Source: Polyangiaceae bacterium
Lineage (GTDB): Bacteria > Myxococcota_A > Polyangia > Polyangiales > Polyangiaceae
Direction: 5' to 3'
Assembly: GCA_041389725.1 (NCBI GenBank)
Contig: JAWKRG010000008.1
Span: 401,441 to 465,440 of the forward strand
Length of the DNA stretch: 64,000 nt
Under the pieces are notes generated by a model. It was not told the DNA's origin and did no database searches. It saw nothing but the letters and a program-made list of their open reading frames with translations. Positions 27,268-39,357 of the stretch are shown piece after piece (position 1 is the first letter of the stretch; the number at the start of each line of letters is the position of its first letter). The position numbers were made by a program, and so were the translations under genes.

Positions 27268-28149
27268 TCACAGCAGCAGCTCGAGCAAGCGATCGAGTTC
27301 GTCCAAGCTGCCGTACTTCATGACCAGCTCGCCCGTGCCGTCGCGGTCGCGCACTTCCACACGGGTGCCGAAGCGCTTCTCCAGGCGTCCCTCCAGATCT
27401 CGCACGCTGGCGGACTTGCCCTTGGGCTTCTTGTCGCTGGCGCCCTGCTTGGCAGCGCGCACGAGCGCTTCGGTTTGACGCACGCTGAGGTGCCCGCGCT
27501 GCACCTTGTCGGCCAATTGGCTGAGCACCAGGTCGTCGGGCGCGCCCAAGAGCGCGCGAGCGTGGCCCTCGCTCAGCTCACCGCTGATCACCAGCTGGCG
27601 CACCGCACGTGGGAGCTTCAGCAAGCGCAGGGCATTCGCCACTGTGGAGCGGTCCTTGCCCACCCGGCCTGCCACCGACTCTTGCGTGTAGCCGTGTTCT
27701 TGGATCAGACGCGCCAAGGCTTCGGCGAACTCGATGGGGTCGAGATCGGCGCGCTGGATGTTCTCGATCAATGCCAGCTCGAAGGCGTCTTTCTCGGACA
27801 CGTCGCGAACGACGACGAGTACCTCCTTGAGGCCCGCGCGCTGGGAGGCGCGCCAGCGTCGTTCGCCGGCAATCAGTTCGAAGGAGTCCTGGTTGCCGCG
27901 ACGGCGTACGACCAGCGGTTCGATGATGCCGTGGACGCGAATGCTCTGGGCCAGCTCTTCCAACTTCTCGTCGTCGATGTGTTGCCGAGGTTGTCCCTTC
28001 TGCGGCACGATCTTGTCGATCGCGCAATAGAACACGTTGCCGCTACCGTAGCTCTCACCGCTCTGAGTCTTGACGGGTTCGCGCGTGCGCACCGGCAGCA
28101 GCGCATCCAAGCCGCGGCCCAGGCCGCGCGGTTTCCCCGGTCCGCTCAT
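27268..28149 (-). CDS. parB: Chromosome-partitioning protein ParB (CTPase, parS-binding)
   Basis: 293 aa. N-terminal peptide RGLGRGLDALLP (ParA-contact type), ParB/Srx CTPase fold with IVPQKGQPRQ and the signature GERRWRA (95-101), then the parS-binding helix-turn-helix (YTQESVAGRVGKDRSTVANALRLL) and a C-terminal dimerisation region after a basic linker. ParB loads at parS and slides as a CTP-bound clamp. Its ATG overlaps the parA stop (ATGA), the usual parAB coupling. No parS-like palindrome (GTTCCACGTGGAAC type) was found in the window. Confidence 0.96.
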   Translation of the reverse strand: MSGPGKPRGLGRGLDALLPVRTREPVKTQSGESYGSGNVFYCAIDKIVPQKGQPRQHIDDEKLEELAQSIRVHGIIEPLVVRRRGNQDSFELIAGERRWRASQRAGLKEVLVVVRDVSEKDAFELALIENIQRADLDPIEFAEALARLIQEHGYTQESVAGRVGKDRSTVANALRLLKLPRAVRQLVISGELSEGHARALLGAPDDLVLSQLADKVQRGHLSVRQTEALVRAAKQGASDKKPKGKSASVRDLEGRLEKRFGTRVEVRDRDGTGELVMKYGSLDELDRLLELLL

Positions 28150-28913
28150 GCCTTTGCCTCGATGACCTCACGCGCGAGGCTCAAGTAGCCCTGAGAGCCT
28201 TTGCAGCCCACGTCGTAGAGGAGGGCCGGCAGCCCGTGGGAAGGGGCCTCGGACAGGCGCACATTGCGAGGAATGACCGCGTCGAAGACGTGGAAGTGCT
28301 TTCGCACCTGGTCGGCGACCTCGTGGGCCAGTCGATTGCGAGGATCCCACATGGTGAGCACGATGCCTTCGACTTCCAGCGTGGGGTTGAGACTCGCGCG
28401 CACGCGGTCGATCGTCGCCATCAAGTAGGTGATGCCTTCGAGGGCGTAGTACTCGGGTTGCAGCGGCACGATCACGCGATGCGCCGCGACCAGCACGTTG
28501 AGCGTCAGAACACCCAGCGACGGTGGCGAGTCGATGATTACGAACTCGTACTTCGACAGGTCTGCACCTTCGAGCAACTTGCGTAGATGCGTGCCACGCC
28601 CCTCGTCATCGAACAGCTCGTACTCGACCGCGGTGAGATCCTGGCTCGCTGGTGCAACGTCGAGCGCGGCCATCGGCGTGCCGCGTATCACGTCGACTAG
28701 GGATGCATTGCCGATCAGTGCGTCGTAGATCGTGATCTCCACCGTGCCTGGCGTGTGGCCCACACCGCTCGATGCGTTTGCCTGCGGATCGAGATCGCAA
28801 AGCAGGGTGGGGCGCTCGGCCGCGGCCAAGCTCGCAGCAAGATTCACCGCCGTCGTGGTCTTGCCCACGCCTCCTTTTTGATTGGCGATGGCGATGATCT
28901 TGGGACGGGTCAT
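28146..28913 (-). CDS. parA: Chromosome-partitioning ATPase ParA
   Basis: 255 aa. Deviant Walker A KGGVGKTTT with signature Lys13 and catalytic Lys18, Walker A' DLDPQANAS, Walker B VIIDSPPSLG and the NVRLSEAPS block near the C-terminus, characteristic of chromosomal ParA/Soj. ATP-bound dimers bind DNA non-specifically and pull ParB-parS complexes. The frame is open 47 codons upstream, but MTRPKIIAIANQKGG is the family start. Transcribed with parB; the 349 bp upstream are intergenic. It is not next to gid or dnaA genes here, so closeness to oriC cannot be judged. Confidence 0.96.
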   Translation of the reverse strand: MTRPKIIAIANQKGGVGKTTTAVNLAASLAAAERPTLLCDLDPQANASSGVGHTPGTVEITIYDALIGNASLVDVIRGTPMAALDVAPASQDLTAVEYELFDDEGRGTHLRKLLEGADLSKYEFVIIDSPPSLGVLTLNVLVAAHRVIVPLQPEYYALEGITYLMATIDRVRASLNPTLEVEGIVLTMWDPRNRLAHEVADQVRKHFHVFDAVIPRNVRLSEAPSHGLPALLYDVGCKGSQGYLSLAREVIEAKA

Positions 28914-29262
28914 GGCAGTGGGCTCGCTTCGCGGTCGAGACGACCTCTTATCGAAATAGCAGGTGGGCAGGGCGTTTTCTTGGTCGTCTGCAGGCCGTGT
29001 CGTACTGTGTGTGTGGATGTAGGTGCGGGTAGGCAACTGTGAGACACCAAGCAAGAAATACCCTTCAGTCGCGACTTCGTGAAGCGCTCGGCGCCCCGGA
29101 CGACCGGGCCGCCGAACGCCGCGAGCGCGTGCTTCGCGAGGGTTTTTTCTCCTCCCCGCGCCGACATGAAGCCCCTCGTCCGCCCACTCGGCTCTGCCGG
29201 GTCGGTGGCGCGCCCCGCCAATCCGATAACCCCGACCCCTCTTGTCAGCAGGAGACGCCCCA
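28914..29262. other. Divergent intergenic region between parA and a small acidic protein gene
   Basis: 349 bp with no credible gene. It must hold the parA promoter (minus strand) and that of the small acidic gene (plus strand); I found no convincing -35/-10 pair. A weak stem (CGCGA...TCGCG) followed by six T lies around 29120-29148 and could be a short terminator-like element. A purine/pyrimidine GTGTGTGTG stretch sits near 29008. No parS-like palindrome is seen. Confidence 0.5.
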
Positions 29263-29451
29263 ATGAGCCCCAGAGCCTATCGCAGCTACGCCGACTTCGA
29301 GCGTGAGGAAATCCGTCCCACCTTCCGCGCGGGCTGGAGCATGGACGAGATCGAGCAACCCAACCAGCAAGACATCGACTTCGACGTCGATCCTTGGGAG
29401 GCCGCTCTGGATGCGGCCGAGTACGAGGAAGACGACGAAGAAGACGAATAG
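29263..29451 (+). CDS. Small acidic protein of unknown function
   Basis: 62 aa with very acidic C-terminus (EYEEDDEEDE) and an aromatic/basic N-terminal part (RAYRSYADFEREEIRP, FRAGWSMDEIE). AGGAGA lies eight bases before the ATG; an in-frame TTG seven codons upstream is unlikely because it would contain that site. A near-perfect intrinsic terminator follows 48 bp after the stop, so this is an independently transcribed monocistron, which supports a real gene. Possible partner-binding or RNA polymerase/nucleic-acid mimic role is only speculation. Confidence 0.72.
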   Translation: MSPRAYRSYADFEREEIRPTFRAGWSMDEIEQPNQQDIDFDVDPWEAALDAAEYEEDDEEDE

Positions 29452-29498
29452 ACTTGGGTCGGCCCGTCCGACCGGGTCCCCCTCCCGGGACTCCCTTT

Positions 29499-29539
29499 GA
29501 CCCCCGTGGACTGCCTCCCACGGGGGTCTTTTCTTTTTG
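29499..29539 (+). terminator. Rho-independent terminator, perfect 11-bp stem
   Basis: GACCCCCGTGG and CCACGGGGGTC form an uninterrupted 11-bp stem with an 8-nt loop, followed by TTTTCTTTTT. It ends the small acidic gene transcript and isolates it from tig. This is the clearest intrinsic terminator in the window. Confidence 0.92.
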
Positions 29540-29601
29540 TCGATCCGGCGCGGTGACGAGCCTTGACCTTGTGGGGCTCGCGTGGAATGTCTCGCCCCCT
29601 G

Positions 29602-30876
29602 ATGCAGGTCACGGTTCAAAAGCTCAGTCCCGTGCTCGTGGAGTTCGACGTGGAGGTTGCTGCCGACCGCGTCCAGAGCGAGTTCGACAAGGCGTTCACA
29701 TCTTTGGCGCGCAACGCGCGAGTGCGCGGCTTCCGGCCGGGCAAGGCCCCGCGCAAGGTGCTCAAGAACATGTTTGGCGCCCGTGTGGCGGCGGACGTCG
29801 CGCAACGACTGGTGGATGAGACCTTTCCCCAAGCCGTGACGGCGGAGAAGCTACAGCCGGTGAGCAACCCCGACTTCGAGCCCAAGGAGCTGCTCGAGAA
29901 CAAGCCCTTCGTCTACAAGGCGCGTTTCGAGGTCGTGCCCGAAATCGAGTCCGTGACCTACGACGGGCTGACGGCGAAGCGCCCGAAGGTCGAGGTCAAG
30001 GATGAACAGGTGGACGAGCGCTTGGAGGCGATTCGGCTCGAGCACTCCACCTTGGAGGAGCCGAAGGAGGCGCGTGGGGCAAAGGAAGGCGACGTCGTCA
30101 CCGTGGACTTCGCCGTCTCCGTTGCGGGCAAGCTCGTGGAGGACGCGGGCGCGAAGGACTTCCAGGTCGAGCTTGGCTCGGGAACGCTGCTCGAACCCAT
30201 CGACACCGCGTTGCGCGGCAAGAAGACTGGCGAGACCGCCCAGGCCGACGTGCCGATGCCGGATCAGCACCCCCACGAGAAGCTGCGGGGGAAAACGGCC
30301 ACCTTCGACCTGACCCTGACCCACTTGAAGGAGCGCGTGCTGCCCGCCCTCGACGACGAGCTGGCAAAAGACGCGGGGGAGTTCGACACCCTCGCCGACC
30401 TCAAGAAGAGCGTGCGGGACGAGATCGAGAAGGGGCTCAAGGAGAACGCTGAGAACGCCGTTGCAGAGCAGCTGGTGGTCGCCCTCGTCGAGAAGAACCC
30501 GATCCCCGTGCCCCCCACGCTGGTGGAGCGCCAGATGCGCATCACCGAGCAGGAGGTAGTGGCCCAGGCCCGTAGGCAGGGCCAGAGCGTGAGCGGAGTA
30601 GGGGCCGAGTTGCGCGACCAGATCCGCCAGGACAGCGAGATCAAGGTGCGGGCGGGCCTGCTGATGGCCGAGATCGCCAAAAAAGAGGGTCTGAAGATCG
30701 GCGATCCAGAAATCGAGGAAGGTTTGAAGGAACTATCCGAACAAACCGGCAAGAATGTAGCGAAGCTGCGGGCCGAGTACAGCGACCCACGTCGACGCGA
30801 GATGTTGGTGGGCATGATTTTGGAGAACAAGGTGCTCGACATCATCGAGTCCAAGTCCAAGATCGAAGACGAGTGA
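29602..30876 (+). CDS. tig: Trigger factor (ribosome-associated chaperone / peptidyl-prolyl isomerase)
   Basis: 424 aa. N-terminal ribosome-binding domain with the signature FRPGKAPRK (FRxGxxP), central FKBP-type PPIase domain (GDVVTVDFAVSVAGKLVEDA, HPHEKLRGKTATFDLTL) and helical C-terminal domain (NPIPVPPTLVERQM). Binds ribosomal protein uL23 and shields nascent chains. ATG at MQVTVQKLSP is the family start; an in-frame ATG five codons upstream is possible. First gene of the conserved tig-clpP-clpX-lon order; its stop touches the clpP start region. No strong promoter seen, though the upstream terminator implies one. Confidence 0.95.
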   Translation: MQVTVQKLSPVLVEFDVEVAADRVQSEFDKAFTSLARNARVRGFRPGKAPRKVLKNMFGARVAADVAQRLVDETFPQAVTAEKLQPVSNPDFEPKELLENKPFVYKARFEVVPEIESVTYDGLTAKRPKVEVKDEQVDERLEAIRLEHSTLEEPKEARGAKEGDVVTVDFAVSVAGKLVEDAGAKDFQVELGSGTLLEPIDTALRGKKTGETAQADVPMPDQHPHEKLRGKTATFDLTLTHLKERVLPALDDELAKDAGEFDTLADLKKSVRDEIEKGLKENAENAVAEQLVVALVEKNPIPVPPTLVERQMRITEQEVVAQARRQGQSVSGVGAELRDQIRQDSEIKVRAGLLMAEIAKKEGLKIGDPEIEEGLKELSEQTGKNVAKLRAEYSDPRRREMLVGMILENKVLDIIESKSKIEDE

Positions 30877-30881
30877 AGACC

Positions 30882-31538
30882 ATGAGCAAACGACCCGAGA
30901 CCCGCGAACAGGCCATTTCCGTGCTGGAACGGGTGGCGCCCTCCGACATCATCTACCCCCACGTGGTGGAGACGACCCACCGCGGTGAGCGCACCTGGGA
31001 CATCTTCAGCCGGCTGCTGAAGGACCGCATCGTGTTCCTGGGCAGCGCGGTGGACGACGACGTCGCCAACATCATCATCGCGCAATTTCTCTTTCTGGAA
31101 AGCGAAGATCCAGACAAGGACATTCAGCTCTACATCAACTCTCCGGGCGGCGTGGTGACCGCCGGATTGGCCATTTTCGACACGATGCAGTACGTCCGCT
31201 GCCCGGTGAGCACTATCTGTATCGGCCAAGCGGCTAGCATGGGGGCGCTCCTGCTGGGGGCCGGCCATCACGGCCGGCGATTTGCGCTGCCACACTCCCG
31301 CATCATGATTCACCAGCCGCTGGGCGGTGCGCGGGGTCAGGCGACGGATATCGAAATCCAGGCCCGCGAGATTCGCCACGCGAAGGACGTGGTCACGGAT
31401 ATCCTGGTGAAGAGCACTGGCCGGGACCGAGCGGACATCGTCAAGGACATCGAGCGCGACTTCTACATGGGTCCCGCGCAGGCCAAGGAATACGGCCTGA
31501 TCGACGAGGTCTTCGAGCCGAAGAAGAAGGCCGACTGA
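30882..31538 (+). CDS. clpP: ATP-dependent Clp protease proteolytic subunit
   Basis: 218 aa from the ATG; a GTG three codons earlier overlaps the tig stop (GTGA) and is the alternative. Catalytic triad Ser119 (GQAASMGA), His144 (SRIMIHQP) and Asp193 (ERDFYM). The protein forms the double-heptamer degradation chamber served by ClpX. The N-terminus is about 20 residues longer than in E. coli mature ClpP and may be processed. Directly downstream lies a hairpin and a separate promoter for clpX, so clpP and clpX may be partly uncoupled. Confidence 0.95.
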   Translation: MSKRPETREQAISVLERVAPSDIIYPHVVETTHRGERTWDIFSRLLKDRIVFLGSAVDDDVANIIIAQFLFLESEDPDKDIQLYINSPGGVVTAGLAIFDTMQYVRCPVSTICIGQAASMGALLLGAGHHGRRFALPHSRIMIHQPLGGARGQATDIEIQAREIRHAKDVVTDILVKSTGRDRADIVKDIERDFYMGPAQAKEYGLIDEVFEPKKKAD

Positions 31539-31556
31539 GACCGCGGCCGCCGGGAC

Positions 31557-31583
31557 GGGGGCGCAAAAATGGCCCCCCTTTCT
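31557..31583 (+). terminator. Possible attenuator/terminator hairpin between clpP and clpX
   Basis: GGGGGC and GCCCCC make a 6-bp all-GC stem with a 9-nt loop (GCAAAAATG), followed by CTTTCTT. It is nested inside an outer pairing of two GCGGCCGC palindromes (31543-31550 and 31585-31592). The T tail is short, so termination is uncertain; the structure could instead protect the clpP mRNA end. Confidence 0.42.
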
Positions 31584-31611
31584 TGCGGCCGCCACCAGAC
31601 CTTTCTAGAAT
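31583..31611 (+). promoter_or_regulatory. Candidate sigma70-type promoter of clpX
   Basis: TTGCGG, a 17-nt spacer and TAGAAT (5 of 6 matches to the consensus -10) precede clpX by 75 bp, predicting an untranslated leader of roughly 70 nt. It starts just after the hairpin that closes clpP. Confidence 0.47.
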
Positions 31612-31686
31612 TTTCGAGCTTTTCCGAGATTATCCGGTACACATCCCGGAACACCGGGGAAACCCGACCAGCACATGGGTTAACAA

Positions 31687-32946
<1,260 letters not shown>

Positions 32947-32962
32947 GCCTCTCGAAAGCCCC

Positions 32963-35439
<2,477 letters not shown>

Positions 35440-35443
<4 letters not shown>

Positions 35444-37041
35444 GTCGAGTTCGACGCCTCGATGTTGCGCCGACGTCGGCGCGCGAGCCAGAGCAGCGCG
35501 AGCAGCGATGCGAAGGCGCCACCGGGTCGACGCGTGGGCAGGCGGCAGCCACAGCCGCCGGCATCTTCTTGCTTGGGAGAGCCCACTCCATAGCCACCCA
35601 GCGCCGCGGTCCCGCCCGCGTCCTTGGCACCACTTCCACCGCCGCCACCCGTGACGATACCGCCGTCGAATTGCAGTCCTCCACTGCCACCACCCGCGCC
35701 GGCGTCAGGGTCGTCCACGCACTGGCCAGCTTCGCAGCTTTGCCCTTTGGGGCAGACCGCGCCTGCGCAAGCATCCGAGCACTGCCCAGCCTTGCAGATC
35801 TGGCCAGCGCCGCAGGGGTCGGGGGAGCAGCCATCATCGACGCACTTCTGGCTGCTGGTGTCGCAGGTCTGTCCGCTGCCGCAGCCCTGACAGTCACAGT
35901 GCAGCGAACAAACGCCAGCGACACACACGTAGCCAGTGTCACAACTCAGACCGTCGCAGGGATCCACGCACTGCCCTTCGCGACACAGCTGTCCCGCGGG
36001 ACAGACGATGCCGTCGCAGGGCGCCTGGCATTTTCCCTCGACGCAAATCTGACCGCTGCCGCAGGTCTTGGTCTCGCAGCCGGCGTCCACGCACAGTCCC
36101 GCCGAGTTGCACACGCTGCCCACGGGGCAGGCGAATTCGCCCGTGCCGCAGCGCGGGACGCACTTGCCGCGGTCGCACACCGTGTCCGGAGGGCAAGGCG
36201 CTCCGTCGTCCACACTCCCATTGCAGTCGTCGTCACGGCCGTTGCAGCTCTCGTTGGTCGGCTGCTGGTTCTGTACGCAGACCAACTGGCCGTTCTTGCA
36301 CTGCATCGTGCCGTCTTGGCACTTGCCCAGTTGCCCGGTGTCGCACGCGGCGCCCCCGCCGGCGCAGGTGATGCCCTCGACACGTGTCAGTAGGTCATCG
36401 AAGTCGTTGTCGCCTCCCGACAGCAGGTCTTCCCAGGCGAAATAGAAGGAATTGGGGTGTGCGACGCTGTCGTAGACGATGAGGTGGATGAAGCTGTTCG
36501 AACCGACGTTGTCGGGGTTGTAGGCCCGCTCCGAGTAGTAGATCTTGCCAACGGTCCCTGCGACAGGGCCACCCGTGGCGTTGAACTGAGGGCAGTTGCC
36601 GCTGGCGCCCTCGGGAGTGGCCATGAAGAAACCGATCTTGCCTCCCAGGTAGGCAGGGTCGTTCTTCAGATCCAGCGTCTTGGTCGTGCCCGGCGCATCC
36701 GAACAGAGCAGGAAGGCGTGCAGATCCGAGTCCAGCGGCTTCTGCGTCGTGACGTTGTACCAGCCGAAGGTGTTCAGAAAGCCTGCGCCCCGGGCCAGGA
36801 CCTTGAAGGTGAGGCCACAGGCGGGATTGAAGGTCTCCGGTGTCACCGCTGCTGCGGTGAGCGTATTGATGGTGCTGCCACCTTCTTCGGTGTCGAGGCA
36901 GACTTGGACGTTGCGGTCCGAACAGCTGGTGACGCTGGAGTCGATGCTCGGAATCGTGGCGCCGCCAGGTTGCTGCAGGGCGTGCGCCGCGGGAGCGCTG
37001 AGTCCCAGCGCAGCCAAGACGGCAAGGAATCCCAGTCGCAT
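35440..37041 (-). CDS. Secreted DUF4114-type, Cys-rich repeat protein with MYXO-CTERM anchor
   Basis: 533 aa. Signal peptide (MRLGFLAVLAALGLSAPAAHA), an N-terminal beta domain that ends with FYFAWEDLLSGGDNDFDDLL, the acidic block typical of DUF4114, then a Cys-rich 'metal-binding motif' stretch (NGRDDDCNGSVDDG) and about eight short Cys repeats (CPAGQLCREGQC-like). After a Gly/Asp linker the tail CGCRLPTRRPGG, a hydrophobic helix and an Arg run complete a MYXO-CTERM signal. Likely a cell-surface adhesion or binding protein. The start is the second Met of the open frame because it begins the signal peptide. Confidence 0.88.
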
Positions 37042-37103
37042 GCCGGGTAATGTCCCCGGTTTGCGGGACCACGGCAAGGCCCCGGTCACGACGGTCGGCG
37101 CGC

Positions 37104-37132
37104 TTGCTCGGCCGCGCGGTCTGGGGTACTTC
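37104..37132 (+). promoter_or_regulatory. Candidate sigma70-type promoter of tRNA-Val
   Basis: TTGCTC, 17 nt, TACTTC; the -10 box ends 7 nt before the mature tRNA. The -35 hexamer is identical to that before tRNA-Phe, which makes the assignment more credible than either alone. Confidence 0.47.
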
Positions 37133-37139
37133 AGCCGGT

Positions 37140-37211
37140 GGGCGGATAGCTCAGCGGTAGAGCGCTGGCCTTACAAGCCGGATGTCGCAGGTTCGACCCC
37201 TGTTCCGCCCA
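37140..37211 (+). tRNA. tRNA-Val (anticodon TAC)
   Basis: A 72-nt cloverleaf: acceptor GGGCGGA/TCCGCCC, D arm GCTC-AGCGGTA-GAGC, anticodon stem CTGGC/GCCGG with loop CTTACAA (anticodon UAC), T arm GCAGG-TTCGACC-CCTGT and discriminator A. The 3' CCA is not encoded (CTG follows), unlike tRNA-Phe in this window. tRNA genes are common integration sites and a nucleotidyltransferase cassette lies downstream, but I found no repeated 3' end. Confidence 0.96.
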
Positions 37212-37418
37212 CTGGAAAACGTGCTGGTTTCGATCTCGCCAGCTTCGCCGCGCCACGGAAGAAACATCAGGTCGGAGAGGGCGGCGTCCCCGCGGAGTGG
37301 CTTTGCGACCTGTGCGAGGGGGGAAAGAGTCCACCGAATGGGAACTCCGGCAAGGAGCGCGTGTCGGTACTGTGGGAGGCGATGTAATGCTGGAAATTGC
37401 CGGCGGAACGTGCTGGGT

Positions 37419-37604
37419 GTGGTGGCGCTGAAGGTTCTGGGCTTCGTGATACGCAGCCTCTGGGAAGTGCTCGGGTGGTTCTTCCACGAGGATACTCCAC
37501 CGCCGGGTGACCCGAACTACGTCAGCTCTTGGAACGCGCGTATCGGGATCGGCGTTCTCTCAGTGATCCCCCTGTGGATCGCGTTTGTCTACCTCTTTGG
37601 GTGA
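37419..37604 (+). CDS. Possible small membrane protein
   Basis: 61 aa from a GTG, with two hydrophobic segments (LKVLGFVIRSLWEVLGWFF and IGIGVLSVIPLWIAFVYLF) flanking a polar loop DTPPPGDPNYVSSWN. The amphipathic/membrane pattern is hard to get by chance in such GC-rich DNA, but the Shine-Dalgarno is weak (GGCGGA) and the same frame is open upstream through the tRNA region. Function unknown; could be spurious. Confidence 0.38.
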   Translation: MVALKVLGFVIRSLWEVLGWFFHEDTPPPGDPNYVSSWNARIGIGVLSVIPLWIAFVYLFG

Positions 37605-37784
37605 CCCGAACGACGCGTCGAAGCTAGGCCCGACCCCGGCGGAGGGCGCCGCACGGGGCAAGCACGACTCTGGGCGGACTCGTGGAATTCTGTAGTGATT
37701 GCAGCAGGTTTGGGGTGCCGGTCTCGGGCGGCACCAAGGCAATCCTTTGCGGGGTGACCGGGGACGCCATACTCTTGCAGAGCG

Positions 37785-37976
37785 ATGAGTAGTCGGCGCG
37801 CTTCTGAGAATCGTCCCCACCAACAGTTGGCGGAGGCGAAACGTCTTGGTCGCAAGGCAGACCGCCAAGCGCTGGCTACTGGTAGTGCAACGCGCGACCA
37901 GTTGCAGTGCGAGAATCGCTTCATCGACGGCACCAAGGTGCGCATCGACTACGCTCGCGTGCGCATGCCGCGGTGA
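37785..37976 (+). CDS. Small basic protein, first gene of nucleotidyltransferase cassette
   Basis: 63 aa, strongly basic (ENRPHQQLAEAKRLGRKADRQAL, YARVRMPR). Its TGA overlaps the GTG of the next gene (GTGA), so translation is coupled; this and the shared direction support a real two-gene unit. In toxin-antitoxin loci a small first gene coupled to a nucleotidyltransferase is commonly the antitoxin, which is a possible role here but not shown by any motif. A weak promoter-like pair (TTGCGG, 17 nt, TACTCT) ends ten bases before the ATG. Base composition is lower in GC than its neighbours. Confidence 0.7.
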   Translation: MSSRRASENRPHQQLAEAKRLGRKADRQALATGSATRDQLQCENRFIDGTKVRIDYARVRMPR

Positions 37977-38758
37977 CGCGAGAACCCGTCGACGCTCGCC
38001 CGCCCATTCCAAAGGGTGACGTCTGGTCGCTGCTAGGCAAGGTCGGAAGTGGCGTCGTGCTTGTGGGCGGCCAAGCGTTGAGTGTCTGGGCCGAACACTA
38101 CGCAGCGTCAGAACCAGGAATCGCCGAGTTTGGCCCGTACACCAGCAAGGACGTCGATTTTCGCGGGAATCGGCAAGACGTTGAAGAGTGCGCCCGGCGC
38201 CTCGGCTGCCTCGCCGACTACGATGTGGGCAAGGCGTTTGGCTCGATCATCGAAGCCGTCGTCACTTTTCAAGATAGCACCGGCGTGACGCGCACCATCG
38301 ATTTCCTGAGGCGGGTCGAGGGGCTTGGTGCGAGGGAGGTCGCCGACACCGCGATCGAACTCGAGGTAGAAGAATCCCGCATTCGAGTGATGCACCCTGT
38401 CTTGGTGCTCGTGAGTCGAGCCACGAACGTCGTCAAGCTGAGGGAACACTACGACAACGAACACGGAGTGGAGCAGCTTCACGTCGCCGTGCTTTGCGCG
38501 AGGGCCTTCTTGAGAGCAGCGATGGCAAGCGGAAACGAGCGCCTCGCACTCAACTGGGCGGAACGTGCCTACAAACTCATCAATAGTTCGGTTGGTGCGA
38601 CGCTATGGGCAGAGAAAGGATTGGATCTGCTCCAAGCAATCCCACTGAGTGACATGCCGCACAAGTTCCGCATCACGCGATATCCGCAGATGGAGAGGCG
38701 GTTTGTCGAGCGGCGGGAAAGGAAAGCGCGGGCGCTCCAAGGGCGTCGAAAGAAGTGA
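37973..38758 (+). CDS. Nucleotidyltransferase-fold protein (AbiEii/minimal-NTase-like)
   Basis: 261 aa. The nucleotidyltransferase signature is visible: VVLVGGQALSVWAEHY (Gly32, Gly33), then the metal-binding acidic pair in YTSKDVDFRG (Asp60, Asp62) and a later TIDFLRR that could carry the third carboxylate. The C-terminal half is helical (LHVAVLCARAFLRAAM, ALNWAERAYKLI) with a very basic tail. Similar folds occur in AbiEii/AbiGii toxins and in minimal NTases that modify tRNA or proteins. GTG start overlapping the small upstream gene. Lower GC and proximity to tRNA-Val suggest acquisition. Function unproven. Confidence 0.8.
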   Translation: MTREPVDARPPIPKGDVWSLLGKVGSGVVLVGGQALSVWAEHYAASEPGIAEFGPYTSKDVDFRGNRQDVEECARRLGCLADYDVGKAFGSIIEAVVTFQDSTGVTRTIDFLRRVEGLGAREVADTAIELEVEESRIRVMHPVLVLVSRATNVVKLREHYDNEHGVEQLHVAVLCARAFLRAAMASGNERLALNWAERAYKLINSSVGATLWAEKGLDLLQAIPLSDMPHKFRITRYPQMERRFVERRERKARALQGRRKK

Positions 38759-38862
38759 AAGGTCTGGTCCTTTGGCTAGCCGTGGGCAGGGGAGATCGCC
38801 CCCGGGTGCTCCGTACTAGGGGCGCGGCGCGCGGGCGCGCCGGGAAACCAGGAGAACTCTCC

Positions 38863-39357
38863 GTGATCGATCGACGTGCAGGTATGCGTGGGATTTTGCT
38901 GCTGATTGGCTTGCTGGCGGTGCTGCTGGCCTGCAAAGCGAAGGCAGAGCCGGAGCCGAAGCTTGGGGAAGTCATCACCTTTGACGACAGTCAATGGACC
39001 GTGGTGAAGGCTGAAGTGCTGGGCAATACCTTGCAGGGGATCGGCGATCTCAAGAAGACCGCAGGGAAGTTCGTGAAAGTCGAGTTCACCGTCACCAACA
39101 AGAGCAAGCAGTCCGAGACCATCTTCGACCACCCCAAGGTGATCGATGAGCAGAACCGGGAGTATATGCCCATCGAGGGGCAGTCGCTCTACTTGGGCGA
39201 TCGCGACAAGTCACTTACCCTCGAGTCTCTCTCGCCGGACATGATGCAACGGTTCGTTGCGATCTACGAGATCCCGGCGGATTCCAACGGCTTGCGCTTC
39301 GAGGCTCGCGCCTTATCCGCCTTCGGCAAGCGCAAGAAGGTCGCCTTGGGGATCTGA
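38863..39357 (+). CDS. DUF4352-like lipoprotein
   Basis: 164 aa. Start GTG has AGGAG eight bases upstream; an ATG seven codons later is the alternative. The signal peptide (RGILLLIGLLAVLLAC) ends in a lipobox (VLLAC). The mature domain has the DUF4352 immunoglobulin-like pattern: VVKAEVLGN, GKFVKVEFTVTNKSKQSE and IYEIPADSNGLRFEA. Such domains are usually exported and of unknown function. It is separated by 104 bp of very GC-rich DNA from the nucleotidyltransferase cassette and converges on another lipoprotein gene. Confidence 0.8.
   Translation: MIDRRAGMRGILLLIGLLAVLLACKAKAEPEPKLGEVITFDDSQWTVVKAEVLGNTLQGIGDLKKTAGKFVKVEFTVTNKSKQSETIFDHPKVIDEQNREYMPIEGQSLYLGDRDKSLTLESLSPDMMQRFVAIYEIPADSNGLRFEARALSAFGKRKKVALGI

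Noticed and set aside
29120..29148. Stem-loop plus T6 in the parA upstream region
   Set aside because: Only 5 bp stem with a 9-nt loop, and no gene on that strand needs a terminator; kept as a note only.
37605..37784. Attachment-site repeat of the tRNA-Val 3' end
   Set aside because: I looked for a copy of TTCGACCCCTGTTCCGCCC downstream and saw none, so no island boundary can be named.
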